Source: AG25 sp035518815
Lineage (GTDB): Bacteria; Gemmatimonadota; Gemmatimonadetes; Gemmatimonadales; GWC2-71-9
NCBI GenBank assembly: GCA_035518815.1
Contig: DATIXG010000072.1
Span: 124,001-188,000, forward strand
DNA length: 64,000 nucleotides
Direction of reading: 5' to 3'
The notes beneath the pieces were generated by a model that did not search any database, had not been told where the DNA came from, and saw nothing but the letters and a program-made list of their open reading frames with translations. Positions 16,688 to 25,071 of the stretch are shown one piece after another (the first letter of the stretch is position 1; each line of letters begins with the position of its first letter). The position numbers were made by a program, and so were the translations under genes.

Positions 16688-17796
16688 TGTCCCGCTTCTG
16701 GCCGATCTTCCACAAGGAGTTCATCCAGATGCGCCGCGATCGCCTGACACTGGCGATCATGACCGTGCTCCCCGTGGCGCAGCTGCTTCTCTTTGGATAC
16801 GCCATTCAGACCGACGTTCGCCATCTTCCCACGGTCGTGCTGGACGAGTCGCGCACACCCGCCTCCCGCGATCTGATCGCCGGATTCGAGAACACCGGCA
16901 GCTTCCGGATCGTGGCGCACGTGAACGCGCGGCCGGAGCTCGATCGCGCCATCGATCGGGGCGACGCACAGGCGGGCATCCTCGTGCCGTACGACTACCC
17001 CCGCCGGCTGGCCCGGCGGGAGACCGCGACGGTGCAGGTCATCGTGGACGCGGCCGACCCGCTTTCGTCGCAATCCGCGATTGCCGCGGCGGCGGGCGTG
17101 GCGCAGGCGCGGAACCTCGAGCTCTTGAGCGCCGCGGCCCGCCGCACGAATCTGCCCATCGATGCGCGCGTGCGCCCGCGCTACAACCCCGGCCTGCGGA
17201 GTCCCAATTACATCGTGCCCGGCCTGGTGGGCGTGATCCTCACGCTCACGATGGTGCTCGTCACGGCGATGGCACTCGTGCGCGAGCGGGAGCGCGGGAC
17301 GCTGGAGCAGCTGATCGTGACACCGGTCACTCGAACGGAGTTGATGCTCGGCAAGATCGCCCCGTACGTGGGCGTGGGATTGTTCCAGATGACGGTCGTC
17401 CTGGTGATCGGCCGCTACGTGTTCGACGTGCCCCTCACTGGCAACGTCCTGCTGCTCTACGCCATCGCGCTGCTGTTCGTCGTCGCGAGTCTCGCGTTCG
17501 GGCTCGTCATCTCGACGCTCGTGCGCACGCAGCAGCAGGCCATGCAGCTGGCGTTCTTCTTCGTGTTGCCGAACATCCTGCTCTCGGGCTTCATGTTCCC
17601 CCGCCAGGCCATGCCCGCGTTCTTCCAGTGGGTGGGCCTGCTCCTTCCCCTCACCTATTTCCTCAAGGTGCTGCGGGGGATCCTGCTCAAGGGGGTGGGA
17701 CTCGACGCGTTGTGGCGGGAAGTGGCGACGCTGGCCGCGTTCGGCGGGCTGCTGATCGCGGTCGCCGTGCGGCGGTTCCGCAAGACGCTGGACTAG
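16684..17796 (+). CDS. ABC-2 family exporter permease
   Basis: This 370-residue protein has one N-terminal membrane segment (about 23-42), a large periplasmic domain (about 45-175), then five segments in the C-terminal half, with the ABC-2 signature region ERERGTLEQLIVTPVTRTELMLGKI. It matches the YbhS/YbhR type in length and layout. A second permease copy, which E. coli has, is absent, so a homodimer is implied. It starts ATGATG, overlapping the ATPase stop. The stop TAG shares the palindrome CTAG with the stop of the convergent GGDEF gene. Confidence 0.9.
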   Translation: MMSRFWPIFHKEFIQMRRDRLTLAIMTVLPVAQLLLFGYAIQTDVRHLPTVVLDESRTPASRDLIAGFENTGSFRIVAHVNARPELDRAIDRGDAQAGILVPYDYPRRLARRETATVQVIVDAADPLSSQSAIAAAAGVAQARNLELLSAAARRTNLPIDARVRPRYNPGLRSPNYIVPGLVGVILTLTMVLVTAMALVRERERGTLEQLIVTPVTRTELMLGKIAPYVGVGLFQMTVVLVIGRYVFDVPLTGNVLLLYAIALLFVVASLAFGLVISTLVRTQQQAMQLAFFFVLPNILLSGFMFPRQAMPAFFQWVGLLLPLTYFLKVLRGILLKGVGLDALWREVATLAAFGGLLIAVAVRRFRKTLD

Positions 17797-19232
17797 CTGC
17801 CCGGCGCGGTGCCGATGCGATCAGGCTCCTGGCCCTTGGCGCGGGCGAGGGCCGCCTCAGCGAGCGCGAAGAGATCCTCCGGACGCAGCACGTCGCTGTT
17901 GGGGAACGCGGCCAATCCCGCCGCGAGCGCGGGGACCCGCCCGGCCCCCAGGTCGGGGAAGGAATGCCGCTCGATCAACTGGCGCAGGCGCAGGACGAAG
18001 CGCTTGGCGCCGTTCACATCGGTCTCGGGAAGGATGAGCGCGAACTCGTCTCCGCCGTAGCGCGCCACGAAGTCCGGACCGCGGATTTCGCGCTGCAGGA
18101 CCGATCCCATCTCCTCGAGCAAACGGTCTCCGACCGCCTGCCCCTGTTTCTCATTGACCTCCCGCAGCTGCTCGATATCCAACAGCACGAGGGAGAATCG
18201 CAGGGCGTAGCGGCGTGCCCGCTCGAACTCATCCCGGAGCCGGCGGTCGAGGGCGTCGAGGCTCGCGCAACCGGTCAGGGCATCGGTCACGCCCGCGCTG
18301 ATCTGGCGCCGGTAGATGGCAGCCCGGCGTTCCTCGTTTTCGAGCACGCGCGCGGCGGCCTGGGCGATCGTGTTGGCGAACGCCACGTCCTGCGTTCGCA
18401 GCTCGGGATCCCCCTGCACGGTGCGAAGGAGGAACACCCCCGCCGCCCGGCCCTGCACGAAGACGGGCAGCGCCACCGCCGACTGAACGTTGACGTCGAT
18501 CCGCTGCTGCACCCAGCGCCGCCGGATCGTCTCGAACAGGGGATGCTCTCGCACGTCGCGGATAATGACCGGTTGCTCGGTGCGGATCGCTTCCTGGATC
18601 TCCGGATAGCGGCTGAGATCGACGCGCAGATCGCGGATCGCGGGGTTCTCGTACACCGCGACGACGCGGCCCTTGTCCTCGCCGGGAGTGGTGAGCACGA
18701 ACGAGCAATGCGTGAGGCCGAACGCCTGGCCAACACGCCGGACGAGGGTTTGCAGGATCTCCTCGGCGCGGAGCGCAGCCGACACTTCCTGGAAGATGTC
18801 GAACAGCAGGTCGCGCCCCCGGAGAGCGTCGCGGGCATCCTTGAGGTCGGAGCGGATTCGGAGCTGCGCCTCGATGCGCGCCCGGAGCTCGCCGAAATGG
18901 ATCGGGCTGGCCACGGCGTCCTGGGCGCCCGCCCGGAGGGCCTCCGTCGTCGCCTCCGCGCCGCCGTCGCTGCAGATCGCGAACACGGGCGCTCCCCCAT
19001 GCGCGGGCGCGGCGCACAGCTCGCGCACGGCATCGGCCAGGGCGGAGCTCCGCGTGGCGGCGGTGAAGAGGACGAGATCGGGAGTGGGCTGATCGGAGCG
19101 TGGTGCGGGCGCCCCCGGGAGTGGGGCTTCGGTCACCTGAAACCCAGCGCGCGTCAGGAAGCGCTCCAGCCCTTCGGGGCGGGCCGCGGAGTCACCGGTC
19201 AAGAGAAGGCGGATGGGCTGCGGCTCCGACAC
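17793..19232 (-). CDS. Diguanylate cyclase with pseudo-receiver and GAF domains
   Basis: The 479 residues fall into three parts. Residues 1-120 have a receiver fold, but the phospho-acceptor position reads PDLVLFTAA (Asp replaced by Thr) and the conserved Lys before Pro reads VASPI (Ser), so it should not be phosphorylated. Residues about 125-290 are a GAF domain (LTHCSFVL, VAVYENPAIRDL). Residues about 305-470 are a GGDEF domain with an intact RYGGDEF active site (near 390) and an RxxD inhibitory site, RGPD, five residues before it. It is likely an active c-di-GMP synthase with product feedback, controlled by ligand binding to GAF rather than phosphorelay. It converges on the ABC exporter and diverges from pcm. 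Confidence 0.9.
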   Translation of the reverse strand: MSEPQPIRLLLTGDSAARPEGLERFLTRAGFQVTEAPLPGAPAPRSDQPTPDLVLFTAATRSSALADAVRELCAAPAHGGAPVFAICSDGGAEATTEALRAGAQDAVASPIHFGELRARIEAQLRIRSDLKDARDALRGRDLLFDIFQEVSAALRAEEILQTLVRRVGQAFGLTHCSFVLTTPGEDKGRVVAVYENPAIRDLRVDLSRYPEIQEAIRTEQPVIIRDVREHPLFETIRRRWVQQRIDVNVQSAVALPVFVQGRAAGVFLLRTVQGDPELRTQDVAFANTIAQAAARVLENEERRAAIYRRQISAGVTDALTGCASLDALDRRLRDEFERARRYALRFSLVLLDIEQLREVNEKQGQAVGDRLLEEMGSVLQREIRGPDFVARYGGDEFALILPETDVNGAKRFVLRLRQLIERHSFPDLGAGRVPALAAGLAAFPNSDVLRPEDLFALAEAALARAKGQEPDRIGTAPGS

Positions 19233-19307
19233 CGGTCTTTGGTCCGAGCGTAGGGGGTGTCAAGCTATAGTTCACCTGATGCCACGGCAAGCACGGAGCG
19301 CCACCCG

Positions 19308-19976
19308 GTGAGCGTGCCGGCGCCCGAAACCCGGGTCGAACGGCGTCGCATGGTCGCGTCGCAGCTCGCGCGCCGCGGGATTCACGACCGGCGTGTCCTC
19401 GCCGCCATGGGATGGGTGCCGCGCGAGTGGTTCCTGCCGCCGCCGGTCGCCCACGAGGCCTACGACGATGCGCCGCTGCCGATCGGCAGCGGGCAAACCA
19501 TCTCCCAGCCGTGCGTCGTTGCCGTGATGACGACGGCCATCGCGCCCCGTCGACGGGATCGCGTCCTCGAGATCGGCACCGGGTCGGGATACCAGACCGC
19601 GATTCTCGCGCACCTCGCCGGGCGCGTGTTCACGATCGAGCGGCTCCCTGACCTGCTCGTCGAAGCGGAAGAGCGGTTGCGCCGCCTTCATATCACGAAC
19701 GTCGAGACGCGTCTCGGCGACGGCGCGGGTGGCTGGCCGGAGGCGGCGCCGTTTCAAGGAATCATCGTGACGGCGGCGGCTCCCCGCGTCCCGGCGCCGC
19801 TGCTCGAGCAGCTGGCGGTCGGCGGGCGGCTCGCGATTCCGGTCGGCGACCGCTCGTCGCAGGAGCTGTTGATCTACGAGCGCGCGCGGGGCGGGATCGA
19901 AGAACGGAGCGCGGGTGAAGTCCGTTTCGTGCCGCTGATCTCCCAGCTCGCATTCGCCGAGGAGGAGCGGGTGTGA
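19308..19976 (+). CDS. pcm: Protein-L-isoaspartate O-methyltransferase
   Basis: This 222-residue enzyme repairs isoaspartyl residues using S-adenosylmethionine. The motifs are VLEIGTGSGYQTAILA (SAM site), the PCM-specific GSGQTISQP and the N-terminal VERRRMVASQLARRGI. I use GTG 19308 because GGAG (19295-19298) lies nine bases upstream and the length then fits the family. A GTG at 19257 is in frame but has no spaced ribosome site, and a TATAGT -10-like box at 19266-19271 would lie inside it. The gene diverges from the GGDEF gene and its stop overlaps nfo (GTGA). Confidence 0.92.
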   Translation: MSVPAPETRVERRRMVASQLARRGIHDRRVLAAMGWVPREWFLPPPVAHEAYDDAPLPIGSGQTISQPCVVAVMTTAIAPRRRDRVLEIGTGSGYQTAILAHLAGRVFTIERLPDLLVEAEERLRRLHITNVETRLGDGAGGWPEAAPFQGIIVTAAAPRVPAPLLEQLAVGGRLAIPVGDRSSQELLIYERARGGIEERSAGEVRFVPLISQLAFAEEERV

Positions 19977-20863
19977 AACGCCGCGCCGGTGATCTGCTCG
20001 GCGCCCACGTCTCGACGCAGGGTGGCGTGGCGGAGGCCCCGGCGCGCGGTGCGGCGATCGGCGCGACCGCCATCCAGGTCTTCACCAAGACCCCGAACCA
20101 GTGGCGCGAACCCGTGCTCACGAGTGCGCACGTGGCCGCGTTCCGCCAGGCGCTCGCCGCGAGCGGGGTGCGCGCCGTCGTGGCCCACGACAGCTACCTC
20201 ATCAACCTCGCGTCTCCCGACGACGCGCTGCGCGCACGCAGCGCCCTCTGCTTCAGGGGAGAGCTGACCCGGTGCCGCGCGCTCGGCATCCCCTGGGTCG
20301 TCTCACACCCCGGGAATTACATCGATGACCGCGCGGCCGGGCTCGAGCGAAACGCCCGTGAGTACGCGGCGTGCCTCGCCGCGGTGCCGGGCGACGTGGG
20401 GGTGCTCATCGAGGGCACGGCGGGAGCGGGGACCGCGCTCGGCGCGTCGTTCGAGGAACTGGCGGCGCTGCGCGACGCGCTGCCCGCGGAGGCCCGGGCG
20501 CGGGTGGCGTTCTGCCTCGACACGGCGCACGTGCACGCCGCGGGGTATGACGTGGCCGGCGACATCGGTGGGGTATGGGAGCAATTCGACCGTACCATCG
20601 GGCTCCCCCTGCTTAACTGCTTGCATCTCAACGACTCCAAGGCGGCGATGGGCTCGCACCTCGATCGGCACGAGTGGATCGGCGAGGGACGCATTGGACC
20701 AGTCGCCTTCCGCTATATTATGCGCGACCAACGCTTCGCATCCGTGATCAAGATTATCGAGACCCCCAAGGCAGACGACCCCTTGTACCACGATCGGCGC
20801 ATGTTGCGGCGGCTGCGCGCCTACGGACGGGCCCGCACTCTCTCCCGGTCGAATCGGGCTTGA
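19973..20863 (+). CDS. nfo: Endonuclease IV (AP endonuclease)
   Basis: This 296-residue TIM-barrel enzyme cleaves DNA 5' of abasic sites with a trinuclear zinc centre. Signatures are GAHVSTQGG at the N-terminus, HDSYLINLAS, LDTAHVHAAGYD, the HLNDSKAAMGSHLDRHEWIGEG block and IETPK. It uses GTG 19973 overlapping the pcm stop, and its own stop overlaps the TTG start of the small Cys/His protein. A zinc-rich DNA-repair enzyme at the head of a zinc-import gene run may be meaningful. Confidence 0.95.
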   Translation: MKRRAGDLLGAHVSTQGGVAEAPARGAAIGATAIQVFTKTPNQWREPVLTSAHVAAFRQALAASGVRAVVAHDSYLINLASPDDALRARSALCFRGELTRCRALGIPWVVSHPGNYIDDRAAGLERNAREYAACLAAVPGDVGVLIEGTAGAGTALGASFEELAALRDALPAEARARVAFCLDTAHVHAAGYDVAGDIGGVWEQFDRTIGLPLLNCLHLNDSKAAMGSHLDRHEWIGEGRIGPVAFRYIMRDQRFASVIKIIETPKADDPLYHDRRMLRRLRAYGRARTLSRSNRA

Positions 20864-21210
20864 CCAGCCCCGGCACACGGTCGGGAGGGTTCCGAGCGCC
20901 GGTCGCCGCCCTGCTGTTCGTGCTCCAGGCCGTCGGGGGTGGGGCGGTCGCGTTGGCGCACGCCAGCGAGCCGCAGACGACCCCGGTGAGCGTGGAGACG
21001 CACCACGACGCCTCCTGCGTCGTGATCCACGACCCGATCCGCTGCGCTCTCTGCTGGTACGCCGGATCGGTGCTCACCGCGCCGGCGGCACCGGCGGGGC
21101 CGTGCGCGGCGACGGTACAGCAGCGCGTCGGCCTCCCTGCGGTCGTCGTCATCGGCAGGCCTACCTTCCACGAGGCGCTGCCCAGGGCTCCTCCCTTCAC
21201 GCTCTCCTAG
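20860..21210 (+). CDS. Small exported Cys/His protein, paralogue A
   Basis: This 116-residue protein starts at TTG 20860, within the nfo stop. A signal-like hydrophobic stretch (APVAALLFVLQAVGGGAVA) is followed by a compact motif, ETHHDASCVVIH, then CALCW, and a C-terminus ending LPRAPPFTLS. It is clearly related to the protein at 50828-51172: both have E-x-H-x-x-ASCV-x-IH-x(3)-CA, then RVG-x-P, then LP..RAPP..LS. Cys and His spacing suggests metal binding or a disulfide, in the periplasm. It is not a family I can name; it recalls the short Cys-containing proteins (DUF2946-like, HYC_CC_PP-like) that precede TonB receptors elsewhere. The gene lies 66 bases before a porin-like barrel gene. Confidence 0.7.
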   Translation: MTSPGTRSGGFRAPVAALLFVLQAVGGGAVALAHASEPQTTPVSVETHHDASCVVIHDPIRCALCWYAGSVLTAPAAPAGPCAATVQQRVGLPAVVVIGRPTFHEALPRAPPFTLS

Positions 21211-21220
21211 CGCATCGAAC

Positions 21221-21243
21221 ACGCCCGGCGTCACGGCGGGCGT
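21221..21243 (+). other. Intergenic hairpin before the porin-like gene
   Basis: ACGCCCG (21221-21227) pairs with CGGGCGT (21237-21243). No T-run follows, so this may be an mRNA stability or attenuation element rather than a terminator. AAGGAGAG lies after it as the ribosome site of the 21277 gene. Confidence 0.4.
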
Positions 21244-21276
21244 TCAAATCGTTCATCGGTACCAAGGAGAGCTCGC

Positions 21277-22542
21277 ATGGCTCACTTGCAACGTGTCGCC
21301 GCGTTTGCGGCGGCGGCGCTGCTCACGGCCGGCGGTGCGGCGGCGCAACAACCGACGCAGCGCCAGGTGGATTCACTCGCAGCAGAGGTGCGAGCGCTCG
21401 AAGCGCGGCTCGACAGCCTGCGCGCAGTGGTAGGGACGGCCGCGACCCCGGCCGGGGCTCCCTCGCCCGTTACGCCGGCAGCGGATACGGGGCTCGCGGC
21501 GCTCCGGGCAGCTGCCGTGGCTGCGGCCGGCGCGGACACCACGACCCCCGCCGCCGACACGAGTGCGACGACGCGATTCTCGGGGCATGAGCGCAGCCAG
21601 TCCCAGCTCAATCCCGAGATCGGCGCGACCGGCGACGTCCGGGCGTACGCGCAGTCGCCCGGCCAGGGAAACAACTTCGACCCGCGGGAATTCGAGATCG
21701 GGTTCCAGTCGGCCCTCGATCCGTATTCGCACACCAAGATTTTCGTGAGCCTGGAAAACGATCACGTGGAGGTCGAGGAAGGCTATGCCTACTGGATCGG
21801 TCTTCCAGGACACCTGCGGTTCGACATCGGGGCCTTTCGCCAGCAGTTTGGCGAGCTGAACCGCTGGCATCTGCACGCCCTTCCCGAAACGGAGTACCCG
21901 CTCGCCCTCCGCGCCTACTTCGGCGACGACGGCCTGTCCGGTACGGGGATCTCGCTGTACCGCGCGTTCGGTGGCCTGGGGACCCACGAGCTGACCGGAC
22001 AGGTCACGCTCAGCCGCAGCGACGACCTCCTGTTCGCGGGCGGCACCCGGCCCAGCTATCTGCTGCATCTCCTCAATTTTTGGCAGCTCTCACCGGCGAC
22101 CTACATGCAGGTCGGCCTGAGCGGGCTGTACGGCACCAACCCCGATTCGAGCCTGAAGACCGGTGTGGCAGGCCTCGAGTTCCGGCTGACCTGGCGGCCG
22201 CCGGAGCAGACCCTGTATCGCGATTGGACGTTGCGCGGCGAGCTGCTGGCGCTGCGGAAGGACTATGGCGGCGCCGCCAACACGCGATGGGGAGGCTATC
22301 TCAGCACGACGTACAAGCTGGACCAGCGGTGGATCGTCGGCGCGCGCTGGGACTACGTCGAAGCCCCCGCGAGCGGCCTCGTGACGCAACAGCTCGTGCC
22401 GTCCCTCACAATGTGGCAGAGCGAATGGGTGTTCCTCCGCGCGCAGTATACGTGGAGCAAGCCCGAGAGCCTCGACGCCACGAGCCAACTGGCAGTCCAG
22501 ATCGTATGGGCCATCGGCCCCCACAAACACGAGACCTACTGA
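21277..22542 (+). CDS. Outer-membrane porin-like beta-barrel of the metal locus
   Basis: This 421-residue protein has a signal peptide ending GGAAAQQ, then a predicted trimerising coiled coil (QVDSLAAEVRALEARLDSLRAVV), an Ala/Thr linker and a barrel domain from about residue 105. The barrel begins with LNPEIGATGDVRAYAQ and contains FEIGFQSALDPY and VEVEEGYAYWIGLPGHLRFDIGAFRQQFG. This type of OM protein, with an N-terminal coiled coil and no plug, is encoded next to zinc binding proteins in other phyla, and the next two genes are ZnuA- and ZnuB-like. I infer a non-TonB metal-permissive porin. It has a good ribosome site (AAGGAG), and the ZnuA gene starts one base after its stop. Confidence 0.7.
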   Translation: MAHLQRVAAFAAAALLTAGGAAAQQPTQRQVDSLAAEVRALEARLDSLRAVVGTAATPAGAPSPVTPAADTGLAALRAAAVAAAGADTTTPAADTSATTRFSGHERSQSQLNPEIGATGDVRAYAQSPGQGNNFDPREFEIGFQSALDPYSHTKIFVSLENDHVEVEEGYAYWIGLPGHLRFDIGAFRQQFGELNRWHLHALPETEYPLALRAYFGDDGLSGTGISLYRAFGGLGTHELTGQVTLSRSDDLLFAGGTRPSYLLHLLNFWQLSPATYMQVGLSGLYGTNPDSSLKTGVAGLEFRLTWRPPEQTLYRDWTLRGELLALRKDYGGAANTRWGGYLSTTYKLDQRWIVGARWDYVEAPASGLVTQQLVPSLTMWQSEWVFLRAQYTWSKPESLDATSQLAVQIVWAIGPHKHETY

Positions 22543-22543
22543 C

Positions 22544-23590
22544 ATGTCGCCCTACATTCGACTGCTCTTGTCGCTCCACGTACCGGGCGCGCACCTGACG
22601 GCCGATCCCGTAAAGGTCGTCACTTCGCTCACCACGTACGCCGCAATCGCCCGAGAGATCGTCGGGGATCGCGGCGAAGTGAGCGCGATCGCCTCTCCGT
22701 ACGAGAATCCCCACTACGTGCAGCCCAAACCCAGCTTCGCACCGCTGCTCGCGGGAGCCGACCTCTTCGTCACAACCGGACTCGACCTCGAGCTCTGGGT
22801 CCCCGCTCTCCTGGACAAGGCGAGCAACCCCAAGATCACCGAGGGCGGTGTCGGCTACGTGGCGGCCAGCGCCGGAGTCCCGCTGCTCGACGTCCCCACG
22901 AGCTATTCCCGCACGCAGGGCGACATTCACGTGTTCGGCAACCCGCACATCTGGACGGCGCCGCTCAACGCCATAATCATCGCGCGGAACATCCTGACGG
23001 GCTTGAAGCGCGTGGACCCGGCCAACGCGGAGTATTTCGCGGGCCGGGAGCAGGTGTTCGAGGATCGCGTGTACCGCGCCTTGTACGGCGACGAGCTGGT
23101 GAAGCTGCTCGGCGGCGCGACACTCGCCACCCTCGATCGCCAGGGCAAGCTTTTCGAATTCCTGAGCGGCCATCAGTACGGCGGAGCGCCGCTCACGGCG
23201 CGGCTGGGGGGATGGCTGAAGCAGGGCCTGCCGTTCCGCGGCAAGCCCGTTGTATGCTATCACAAGGAGTGGGACTACTTCTCCCGCGAGTTCGACGTGC
23301 CGTGCGTGGACTACATCGAGCCCAAGCCCGGCATTCCCCCCACGCCAAGCCATGTGCGCGAGGTGATCGACGAGATCAAAGAGCAGCGGATCGCAGTCCT
23401 TCTGTCGACCAGCTACTACGACCGCGAGCAGGTGCGCGAGGTCGCGGCGCGCACCGGAGCCACCGCCGTCATCGTGGCGGGGAACGCTGGGGGCGAGCCT
23501 GGCACGGAATCGTACGTAGGTCTGGTCAGCCTCTGGGTGGGGGCGCTGGCGCGCGGGTTCGCCGCGACGCCGCCCAGCCCTCAGCCGTAA
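22544..23590 (+). CDS. znuA: Zinc/manganese-type ABC substrate-binding protein (ZnuA class)
   Basis: This 348-residue protein is of the cluster A-I binding protein family. Metal-ligand motifs are at the expected places: ENPHYVQPKPS, GNPHIWTAP and CYHKEWDYFSREF, and the fourth acidic ligand is probably in the late SYYDREQV part. The signal sequence is short and atypical (SPYIRLLLSLHVPGAHLTA), and the His-rich loop of classic ZnuA is absent. It would deliver Zn or Mn to the permease encoded next. It starts one base after the barrel gene stop. Confidence 0.88.
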   Translation: MSPYIRLLLSLHVPGAHLTADPVKVVTSLTTYAAIAREIVGDRGEVSAIASPYENPHYVQPKPSFAPLLAGADLFVTTGLDLELWVPALLDKASNPKITEGGVGYVAASAGVPLLDVPTSYSRTQGDIHVFGNPHIWTAPLNAIIIARNILTGLKRVDPANAEYFAGREQVFEDRVYRALYGDELVKLLGGATLATLDRQGKLFEFLSGHQYGGAPLTARLGGWLKQGLPFRGKPVVCYHKEWDYFSREFDVPCVDYIEPKPGIPPTPSHVREVIDEIKEQRIAVLLSTSYYDREQVREVAARTGATAVIVAGNAGGEPGTESYVGLVSLWVGALARGFAATPPSPQP

Positions 23591-23605
23591 CGCGCGGGCC
23601 AACCG

Positions 23606-24433
23606 GTGCTCGCGTTCATGGCGGCGCCCTTCGTGGCGTGCATGATTCTCGTCGCGATCCATTCGTACCTCGGACTGCACATTATCGCCCGGGGGGTCAT
23701 CTTCGTGGACCTGTCCCTCGCCCAGATGGCGGCGCTGGGTGGCGTCGTCGCGCTCTTGTACGGCGCCGCTCCCGACTCGCGCGAAGCGTTCATCTTCTCG
23801 CTGGCGTTCACGTGCCTGGGCGCGGCGGTGTTCGCCCTGACCCGGACGCGGACCAAGAGCCGCGTGCCGCATGAGGCCATCATCGGAATTGTGTTTGTGA
23901 CGGCGTCCGCGGCGGCGATTCTCGTGGCCGACCGGGCGCCGCGCGGGGCCGAGGCGATCCACGATGTGCTCGAGGGGGCTATCATCTGGATCACGTGGCC
24001 CACTATCGTCACGAAGGGGATCGCCTATAGCTCCCTCGGGCTGTTGCACTTTCTGCTGCGACGCAGGTTTCTGCGGATCTCGTTCGACCCTGAAGGGGCC
24101 GAGCGCGACGGCTGGCGCATCCGGTGGTGGGACTTCCTGTTCTACGTCTCCTTCGGCCTCGCGGTGACGCTGTCCGTTCCCGTAGCCGGCGTCTTGCTTG
24201 TCTTCACCATGTTGGTCGTGCCAGCGGTGATCGCGTTCCTGTTCTCGAGCGACATTCGGTCGATGGTCATCATTTCGTGGGGCGTGGGCATGGTCGCGTC
24301 GCTGCTCGGCCTCTGGCTGTCCTATGCCGGCAACTTCCCCACCGGGCCGCTCATCGTCTGCATGTATGCGCTGCTCCTTCTGCTCGCGGGCGCCCTGCGG
24401 TGGCTCGGCGTGGCGGGAGAACGGGCGACGTGA
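23606..24433 (+). CDS. znuB: Metal ABC-3 family permease (ZnuB class)
   Basis: This 275-residue polytopic protein has about eight hydrophobic segments and the ABC-3 pattern (GVIFVDLSLAQMAALGG, GIVFVTASAAAILVAD, LSVPVAGVLLVFTMLVVPAVIAFL). It begins at GTG 23606, 15 bases after znuA. An ATP-binding subunit (ZnuC) is not present anywhere from 19.3 to 25.8 kb, so the transporter must borrow an ATPase encoded elsewhere. The charged insert after segment five (RRRFLRISFDPEGAERDGWR) is longer than usual. It ends by GTGA overlap with the next gene. Confidence 0.87.
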   Translation: MLAFMAAPFVACMILVAIHSYLGLHIIARGVIFVDLSLAQMAALGGVVALLYGAAPDSREAFIFSLAFTCLGAAVFALTRTRTKSRVPHEAIIGIVFVTASAAAILVADRAPRGAEAIHDVLEGAIIWITWPTIVTKGIAYSSLGLLHFLLRRRFLRISFDPEGAERDGWRIRWWDFLFYVSFGLAVTLSVPVAGVLLVFTMLVVPAVIAFLFSSDIRSMVIISWGVGMVASLLGLWLSYAGNFPTGPLIVCMYALLLLLAGALRWLGVAGERAT

Positions 24434-25071
24434 CGGGCGGGCATGCGATCGGCCGGTCAGGTGGGCGGCTCGTCGCCATGCTCCTCACAGCCGCCCCGGC
24501 TCACCGTCTGACTGCCCAGATCTCCTGGCACGTCGCCGCCGGCGCCCGCTACACGACACCCCTCGTGCACGATTCCATCGTCAGTCCGTTCGACGTCAAG
24601 CTCGCGCTCGCGCCTGAGCTGGCCCTCACCGTCGGCGCGCAACCCGGACACGGATGGGCGCCCCAGGTCCTGCTGGACGCGTCCACCAGCAACCTCGTGC
24701 GGCACGACCCTGACGGTACAACTATCACGCTCGAGCGCGTGAGCACCGTGTCGTTCGCGGTCGGCGTGAGCCACACCCTCCCCGGGGGCCTGCGTGGCAG
24801 CGTCGCCGTTGGCGGCCTCAAGTACCTCCCCAGCGAAGAGAGCGGCATCTTCCGGCAAGGCAGCGGCGCCATCTCGCCCCTCGGCGCTCTGAGCGTCGCA
24901 TACGGACTGCCGCTCGGCGAGCCCGGACGACCTCGGCGGTGGTGGCTGGAAGTGCGCTATGACATCCACGCGTTCACCACGCCCGCGCTGGACGATGAGG
25001 GCTTCACGTCCTCGCAGACCGTGCACCGCGTGGCGCTCGCGCTTGGCCGCGAGTTCGGACACACGCCGTGA
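24430..25071 (+). CDS. Predicted outer-membrane beta-barrel protein, unknown
   Basis: This 213-residue protein starts at GTG 24430 on the znuB stop. It has a signal peptide with AQI near residue 33 and then alternating amphipathic strands ending in an aromatic-poor ALALGREFGHTP. Strand-turn patterns (RGSVAVGGLKYLP, SVAYGLPLGEPG) suggest a small barrel of eight or so strands. I cannot name a family. Its place between znuB and the metzincin gene, with four-base overlaps on both sides, makes it part of the metal operon. Confidence 0.5.
   Translation: MTGGHAIGRSGGRLVAMLLTAAPAHRLTAQISWHVAAGARYTTPLVHDSIVSPFDVKLALAPELALTVGAQPGHGWAPQVLLDASTSNLVRHDPDGTTITLERVSTVSFAVGVSHTLPGGLRGSVAVGGLKYLPSEESGIFRQGSGAISPLGALSVAYGLPLGEPGRPRRWWLEVRYDIHAFTTPALDDEGFTSSQTVHRVALALGREFGHTP

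Noticed and set aside
16581..19253. An 890-codon plus-strand frame across the exporter permease and the GGDEF gene
   Set aside because: It runs through real genes on both strands, has no signature of a protein family and is Arg/Gly-rich low complexity.
22406..24049. A 547-codon minus-strand frame over znuA and znuB
   Set aside because: Both plus-strand genes have clear family motifs and coupled starts.
24124..24429. An in-frame extension of the 24430 barrel gene into znuB
   Set aside because: The znuB frame is supported by its family pattern; the GTGA overlap at 24430 is the natural start.
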